This document shows positions 52,201 through 61,200 of a stretch of DNA of 64,000 nt, one piece after another. Location of the stretch: assembly GCF_023101765.2 (NCBI RefSeq), contig NC_064225.1, positions 9,970,001-10,034,000 on the forward strand, read 5' to 3'. The position numbers were made by a program, and so were the translations under genes. Position 1 is the first letter of the stretch, and each line of letters starts with the position of its first letter. Origin of the DNA: Spodoptera frugiperda. Lineage: Eukaryota > Arthropoda > Insecta > Lepidoptera > Noctuidae. Below the pieces are notes generated by a model that was not told the origin of the DNA, searched no databases, and saw only the letters and a list, made by a program, of their open reading frames with translations.

Positions 52201-55200
52201 TAATATATTAAGTGTAGATTTAACTACATATTTGTTTAATATATGTTTATTAAACATGTTTTGTAAAGTAGTTTAATAGAAAAAGTTGTCGTAGGTCATG
52301 TGCAGGTAAAATACATTTGCATATGTGCACGGCTGCCACATCAAGATATACAAAACCAGTTTACCATGGTCTCGCTTTGTATAATCTTTCCGTACATTTG
52401 ATCGGTCAGTATATACTGGTCTTACATAGTCAGATGTGTAGTTTTTTATACATAGTTATAATTACCGTGACATACATGCTATATACGACGAAGAAAATAA
52501 ACAAATATATTAACACATATATAAATTATACATTGAATAATTAATTTGCCTAATACTGGATTCGACCTCAGGGCCTTGTGCTCTGCAGTGTTTTATTGAC
52601 AAATAAATCAACAAGGAAATTATAGTTATTTGCATTAATTGCATTAATAATGAGTTTGTGTTGATTTACGGAGTCATTAAAATTAAAAACATCAACATTT
52701 ATAATCTAATTTCTGGGTCTCTCTTCATTATATAGCGATATATAATCTTAATTCAATAATTTACCATTTATGTCATTATAGGCCGCATCATTGCTTACCA
52801 CCAGGTGAGATGATGATCAGATTACCCATTACCAATAAGTGTGGGAGAGCCATGCTTCAGCACGAATGGGGCGGCTCGACCGGAGTGATACCACGGCCTC
52901 ACAGAACACCGACGAGAAACAACGCTTGCGTTTTGTTTCGTTGTGTGAGTGAGGTTACCGGAGGCCCAATTACGTGAAACAATCTTCCCATTCCCCGATT
53001 CCCTAACAACTCTTAAAATCCTAACCCCCAAAAGGCCGGCAACGCACTTGTAACGCCTCAGGTGTTCCGGGTGTCCATAGGCGGCGGCAATTGCTTACCA
53101 TCAGGTGACCCGTCTGCTCGTTTACCGGCTTATACCATAAAAAAACTAAATCCTGGACCATAAAGTATCTACCTACATAATTATAACATTTCGGAGAATA
53201 AAAACCGGGATGTAACATAAATAACGTAACATAACAACTTGTTATATTAATCGAGACAGTAACAGATGTTATGTTATATATAACACAAATATTTTCTACC
53301 CGTTAATGTAATCGATTTCCGGCAATCGATTCTGTTTGCCTCCATCGATGAATGAATCATTCGGTTTCAGCGGAAAAATCTTTGTAAAGATATTTTTACT
53401 TGAGATATTCAATATCGTGGTTATTATTTCCTGAAGAGGTAGATGACTGACCGGCAAGCAATAGGAGCATAGGTTCGAGATCCGTGTCTACCTGTAGCGA
53501 AGGGATCTCAGATTCCCATGTTTAGACAAAGTATTATTGGAATTATTAGAATTTTTGTTTTCGATAGATTTTCAGTAATATGTATATTATATATGGAGTT
53601 CAGTGTTTCGCAATAGACTCACCACCTACCACGGTGCAAACAGATAGGAGATGTTACAGCTGGATATCCCTTTAACATAATGCGTGACATTTTACAAGGA
53701 GCGCGGAACGTTACAAACTAGTTTCCCCTCTATTTTACCATACAATCACGTTGCTAATTATCCACATTTTCAAACATACCACATTTTAATGTGCCACTTT
53801 CTAAGCGTTAATAACTTATCTGCACCTTTTTACTTATTAATATGATTGTGCAGGGCCGTTTGTTTGTGTCACAGCGCACAATTACATAATGACATCTTCT
53901 CTTTGTACTTACTTCAAGTCCTGTTACAAGGCATGTTACATGCAATGTAACTATATAGGTGTAAGTACCTACCTATATTGTTACATCTCTGCCAATGCCT
54001 TCGGGAAATAAAAGGCGTCATCCTCTGTTATAAAAATACACCTTCCCCATTTCTTTTACCGAATTTGATCAATGCGATACGAAACATCTAAAAATAGACG
54101 CTACGCACCTATTCATAGAGTTGAACTTTCAACCTCGTAGCTTCCTGTCGGTAACGTTGTATTTGAATAAGTAATTGAATTTGAAAAAGTATGCTTTAAA
54201 TAAAAATAATTAACTATAGGCACTAGGTGTCTTACCTAAATTATAACCTTTTTTTTAAGATATAATCATTTTTTGTGTTTTTAAAAACCGTTGGTACACA
54301 TTGCTTAGAAATGTGGAAATGGGCTCAGCTAAGCTATGTCTTTTATATGGAACGATGCATGCTATGGATGCGTGCTACGGATGTGTGCTATGGATAGCTT
54401 CCCTACTATCGATACATCGCGTATTAGCTTAGTATCAGTGGAAAATAATGGTCTCATAGTTTCACAGTTTACCTATTATATCTTCTTCGCATAGCTACAT
54501 AGCACATCTCTGATAGAAAAGCACCCTAAATAAAATTATATAAATTCAATATCTCAATACCTATTGTCTAAGTACTCAGCTCACTATCACAGTAAATTCC
54601 TAGCTATTCGAACAAGATTGATGAATCACTATCATACTATGATAATCCCATCTCAATAATAGACCCATCATAATTCTGACCCTGGCTGCGTGATAGTACA
54701 TGTTGTATACAATGCTTTACACATGTAGCACAAATATTCATAGCTGTTAACAAAAACAATTTGCCGGCACGGTATTGTAACCCGGAACTGTGCGCCATGC
54801 CACATTGTAGGTAAAGGGCAGAAGGTACACTAGTCAGCTGTGTTTATATATACGTTGAGTTTACTGTGTTGTACTTTATTTAGATTATAAAATAATTAAT
54901 AAAATCTTTTTTGATACGTTATGCGCCACGTCTTATAAGCATACATCGATTGATCCGATCTATGCTGAATGCTTCAACAGTTTTCTTTCGGTGGTATTTA
55001 TTTTTAAATATTTTTTTTTCACACAAAAAAAGGAATCGGGACCTAAAACGTTTTCGTAAGTCTAAAAACTACTATGCTGAAAATCGTATGAAATACAGTT
55101 CCTATTTACATTTGATGGGTTGACGTTTGGTTGCAATCTCGCCTATTTCTGGGTTCATCCAAACGCGAGATAATTAGACACAAACATACATACATACAGG

Positions 55201-58200
55201 TCAAACTAAGAACCTTCTTTCGAAATCTCCCGACCTCATCAATGTGGATCTTCTGCGCGTATCTCTCGTATGACTCAACGCCCGATGTTATGTAAAGGCG
55301 TTAATAAAATCATTATTTATACATAACTACGGTACTATACGTATTACCGGCAACAACTCACTACTTACTGATACGCTTCATTCAAAACAGCTGTACTTGT
55401 TATTTCATTGGAATAAAGACTTTATTTCCGTATTTTTAGGCATATTTACCATAATCACCCTTTGTATGAGAATTAGCCTTATGATTCTGGGAGAAAATCT
55501 TGATGGAAAAAGTAACACTTGTTAATAGTGGTCCCCAACCAACAATAATTGTTATAAAATCGGGCCTTGATCAAGAAAAGGTTGTGAACTCCTGGTATAA
55601 AAGAAAAATGTGATCGTCTTTTGTTATTTCGTTGCAGGAAGAGATATTCCAATATTTAGTTAGATCCTAACCTATTTTAATTTTACTTAAGTGCATACGT
55701 TTCCCCGATTGATATTGATTCAATTCGTGCTATTTTGGTGAAGGATGCGGTGTTGTGAATAATTTCGCTATCTATGAGATACATTATTCAATTAATTGTA
55801 AAACAATATCATGAACGATCAACATCATGTACATAAGTTTCTCCGAATCTTATAATATATTTTTATATACTAATTAAGAATTCAATGTCATTTTGTCAGT
55901 GATTATGTAAAACATCTAACACAATAGTTCCTATTGTATATTACATAGTTGTACATACATAATACAGTATATAGCGAGTATTTTCGATACAAATAATGCA
56001 GGAAAATCTAATTGGAAACACCACTAATTACATATTCAATTATTTATATACTTTGTACCGTATTAGGTACAGCATCTAATAGGAAATATACATATGTATA
56101 GGGAGCTACATACTATAATATTATGTTTACCTTAGATTATAAGTACCAAGTTCACCGTTTGGAGACGGCAGATTTTATTATACTACTATACTATATTTCC
56201 TATGGGTGTGTGAGAGAGCCATGCTTCGGCTCGAATAGGCCGGCTCGACCGGAGTGATACCAGGACCTCACAGAAAACCGACGTAAAACAATGGTTTCGT
56301 CGTGTGAGTGAGGTTACCAGAGGCGTAATTTCCCCCTTCCCAATTCCCGATTATCTAACAACTATCAACACATTAAATGCCATGGGCAAAAGTGACCGGC
56401 GCTAGCGGAGGATTTACCTTCAACAGATTTTTGTTGGTAGTCATAGTGATTCCTAATCCCCAAAAAGCATGCGCATTAAACGTGAAGATTATGATAACAA
56501 CTCTTAAAGTAGAGGAGTATTACAATACAGCTAAAATCACATTGTTACGGGCTATTGATGATATTAATCATAACATTTTGTGCAACAACAGAACCTTAAT
56601 CATACACCGATTTAAAAATAACTCTGTCTTTGGTCTTCCACGTATTGTTCTAGCCAAGATATCTACATGTAGATACATAGATAAATATATAACAAACACA
56701 CATATGTGTAAGTAAATGGAAGCAACTGTTCAAATAGCGGCACGTTCAGTTAACACCTTATGTACACATCGCGAACCTGAAACTGTGCGGACTAACCTAT
56801 ATTTTTATACATAGATATGTGTAGATACGATTGGTTATAACCAGCTTCTTTTACGAGTATGAAGAACCATTCATATAGTGTTTTAATTCTTGATATATTA
56901 AGGTGTTCTAAAACTGCAACCAGCTGTATATACGATAAACGGTAACAGTTTCACTTAACTAGAATACTAAAGCAGCCTCTACTGCATAGCACTGTGGCAC
57001 TGTAAATACAAGTCTGCGGACGGCAAGCAAGAGTAGCTCACCGCCCGACAAAACCAAAACCGTGCGATGATCAGATGGCACATAGAGCCATCAGACCACT
57101 ACAGATGGGGCCCAGTAAGACTGATGCCCGACCCGAAGCTGCGGACTACCTATCAGGTTACCGGGCCACCGGCTCGGAAAGCAGGAGTAGGAACAGAGTA
57201 GTTCTTAGTCAGTAAGAGTCTGACATTCCCTCTCGCCTCATCCAAGGTTAGAGAAAACATTGGCTGATTTGTCCCCATAAAAATAATTATACAGTTATGA
57301 GATTGTTATTAAACTTAGTGTTTTGATTGTTTCAGTCGGAGGACCGGTTCGCTGGCTACAAAGGAGTCAGAGACATCACCATCAAGAAGGTAAGAAAACC
57401 CGAAACCACTACCGGTAGTCGCATTTGTGACCACTCGGCTAACGAGGCAATTAATTATCATCTTCTGTAAATATTATGCAAGCAAACTTTTGAATAATAT
57501 TTTTCTCGTGATTCTTTTTATACTACAACGCTTTGTCTAGTCATTTGTTTAAATTGTTTGAACTATCTATGTTTAATTTAGATAGTGTTATATACACACA
57601 TACATACATAAACATAGAGTTATGTGTTATCTCGTGTCCATCCGAAGGCTTTACATTATTGTATCAAAGATAAACGTGCTATGTACTTGATTTACTTGTT
57701 ATCTGTATTTATTTAAATAATGTCAGTGCTTTAGTGGTTTACAAGATAAATGTTTTCATACATTTTTTAATTAAAGTGGTGTGATAAGGTTTAGTACGAG
57801 TTTGTTCTACGTTTAATAACATCGAAATGTTAACGCGATCGGCGTTCTGATTGGCCTGCTCTAATTAAGGAATGAACCAACCAATCAGAGGTACCTCTTC
57901 GATTTCTTTAAACGTAAAACGAAAACGTACTAGGCCCTCTGTAGTCAAAATTATGACCGCTTACGCTTAAGCAGCACGATTTTCAATAATTGAACGAGAG
58001 ATCTCGGGTTCAATTCCCGAGTTAAGCAAAATATTGTTAGGGTTTTCATTTTAATGAAAATTCTTGGGTATGGAATTTGATATTGAGCATGACGTAAGGC
58101 GTTAGATTACGTGCTTTCTATCTGTAATCTATTTTTTACATCTCATCTAATTTCCTTTACGTATTTTCCAGGGTCCATCAGGTCTGGGCATCATGATAAT

Positions 58201-61200
58201 CGAGGGTCGTCACACGGAGGCCGGGCGCGGTATCTTCGTGTCGGACCTGCAGGAAGGCAGCGCTGCAGAACAGGTCAGTTCAGAAACGTTCGTTAACGTT
58301 CAAAGACTGCACCACATGGTTGCGGTGGCTGGGCAACTGGCTGCTGTGCAACGTGTAGCGGGTTCGATTCCCACACTGAGCTTTTCTAGCAACTTTTTGT
58401 GTAATCCACATGTTGTTGTTTCGGGTTTGGGTGTCATATATGTGAACTTGTATGTCTATAAACGCACCCACGACACAGGAGAAAAACCTAGTGTGGGGCA
58501 CCATTTAAAAAATAAATAAAAAGAGACGCAAATATGATCAACAGATATGTGCATCTCTTTCCAATAATGTTTGAGTAAAGATCTCCGCTTGAGTATAGTT
58601 CTATAATCGTTCTAAACTTGAGGTAAATAAACTATTTGAGTTAAATTAAAGTGTGAGTAATGAGTGACCATTAATCTGAGTGCTCGTTGTTAATTACTTC
58701 TATTGTTAAATAGAATAGATGGTCAGGCGTTGTTAAATTGTAGCTGTCTATTTGTAATTGTCTCGGATTCGATTCGCGGGTCAGGTGGTGTATTGGGTTA
58801 TACTTATAATACAGTATTAGGTATAGCTTGAGCAGTAGTTGCCTGGCAAACTGTAGTGCAACGTGTGGCGGAATCAACTCCCATAACAAAATTTATCAGT
58901 ATTTCTGAGCACGGAGTCTGGAAATGTGCCCAGTATATGGCAATAGGCTCACCACCTATTACATGGGACTTACAACATAAATTGTGAAAAGTGAGTGCAC
59001 ATTGTACAGTGGCTTTACGTGCCATAATGTGCACCTCTGCCTTTCCCCTTCGGGAATAAATGGCGTGACGTTGCTCTTGCTCTTGAGCAGTGGTTGCCTG
59101 TCAAACTATAGTGCAACGTGTGGCGGGATCAACTCCCACATAGGAAAACAAAAATAATCTACAAGACGGACATTAAAATACAAATTAGTTATCTACTCTA
59201 TTATGTAAGTTATTACCTATAGTGAGCTAATATGCTGTATGGTATTCTTTTCAGGGAGGTCTTCAGATCGGAGACATGCTGCTAGCTGTGAATAGGGACT
59301 CCTTGCTGAACTGCAGTTATGATGCTGTAAGTAATTTACATTTACTATCACGCACAAAATACATTAGGGATAAAAGGGTCAGTACCCTTAGTATGAGTTT
59401 GCTTTACTTACACTCAAAGAGACCCTACTAGGGGCCTACTCTAATTCAACGAAAAACGAAGTTTCGTCCAAAACTTCGCAGATTGCATACTGTAATTCTA
59501 TTTATTGCAAACTTTGGTGAACCAAAATGAACGAATGAAATGAAGATAAATAAATAGGTTTTTATATTAAATAAATCAATAAAACCTACGGCCGAAGATT
59601 AAACAAAACTTCGCATTCGAGAACCGGAGTAGCCCTTCTGATTGGTTGGTCCATTCGTGCCGGCCAATCAGAGCGCCGAACGCGCTCTCGTTTCGTTTTC
59701 GTTCAACGTAGAGCAAACTCGTACTAAGGGTACTTAAAAAATTGCGTCATACTTGATCTCATCTTTCTGATCATCAAGAATCTAATCACCACCTCATTTT
59801 CCAGGCGGCTGCCAAGTTAAAGCAGACGGAGGGAGTGGTGGTCCTCACGGTGTGTACTCCGAACCTCAAGGAGCCGGGAGAGGAGTCGCCTGCCACCGCT
59901 ACAACACCGGGAACGCCTAGTGGTCAGTATTGTTTTGGTTAGACACCGTTACCGGCCTTTTGAGGGCTAGGAAAGTTTTGTTAGGGAATCGGGGATTGTG
60001 AAGAATAGGAAGGGAAGTAACGTCACTCACACATCGCAAGCGTTTTTGCACGCCGGATTTCTATGAAGCTGTGGTATCACTAGGGTCGAGCCGGGTCATT
60101 CGTGCGGAAGCATGATTCTTCTACACTTAATAAACATAATTATTCTAGATACACGGCAGTTTTTACACCGGCGTTTTATGACGCTATGCTACCACTGCAG
60201 TCGGCCCATTCGTTCTGAAACATGGCTTTCACATATGAGAAAGGTTCATATTAATTTAGTCACTATAACTAAGAAGTTGTCCTATGAATTCTTCCTAGAA
60301 TAATGGTTGTATTTGCCAAATTTGCAGATGGTCCAGGTGGCGCGTCCCGTCCAGCGAGTCGTGCGGCGCAGAACGATGCCAGTCGACCACACACGCCGCG
60401 CCCCATACCTTCACCTGTTAAAGGTAATTCATTTCTACCACTTTTATTATAAGGCATGCATGATGATAATATATTAACCTTAACATAAAGTGAACATGTT
60501 TGATGAAAGATTTCCGTAATAAATGACATAAAATAACTAACAGCTATTTTTAATGAGCTCTCTTTTACCAACAAGATTATTATTGTAAGGTCATTAAGTC
60601 TAGGAGCATGTACCAAATATCAGATCGGTCTGTCGTCAGGAAGGTCGGATTACTCTTTAGTACACTGTGGGCCATATGGACCCTTGTGAGTCTTTATTCA
60701 AACAAGGGGTATGCTAAATAAAACCCTCCAAATGAACTTTGAAAACACATACGTCTAAATCTAAACTTACACACATTTATATGTTCGTTCCAGTGGAGCC
60801 ACCACCAGACCCGTCCACAGCGCCAATAATCCCCAACGTGGACACGGTGATAGAGATCAACTCCGCTAACGAGGTGCTCGGCGTGCTACTACTGGGGGGC
60901 AGCGATACCTTGATCAATGTGAGTAGCTACCCATCATCATCAACAGTACCTTAAGTTCCCGTATTTCTTTGCATTTCATTGAGCGCTATCTTTTTTTGAA
61001 CGATATTTCAACGGTTTTTTATGCCGGTAAACGACCACCTCATGGTAAGCAATCGCCGTCGGCCTTGGAGGTCCGAAACACCAGAGGCGTTACAAGTGTG
61101 TTTCTGACCTTTTGGGTTTAAGAATTGAAGGATTGTTGGGGAATCGGGGATTGGGAAGATTGAGGAGGGTTGTTATTTTTTTCAACAAGCGTTGTTTCAC

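Larger units (their letters stand above)
36742..57335. other. inaD: inaD intron between exons C and D (20.6 kb)
   Basis: Mainly mobile-element debris, listed separately. The one coding-like item is the candidate first exon at 49803-49916. 40240-41980 and 54533-56200 are AT-rich, with no gene or clear repeat apart from retrotransposon-tail-like wording at 41281-41425. Confidence 0.85.

Noticed and set aside
56377..56715. 112-codon open frame
   Set aside because: Starts inside a family D copy and its insert; no splice context or recognisable motif.
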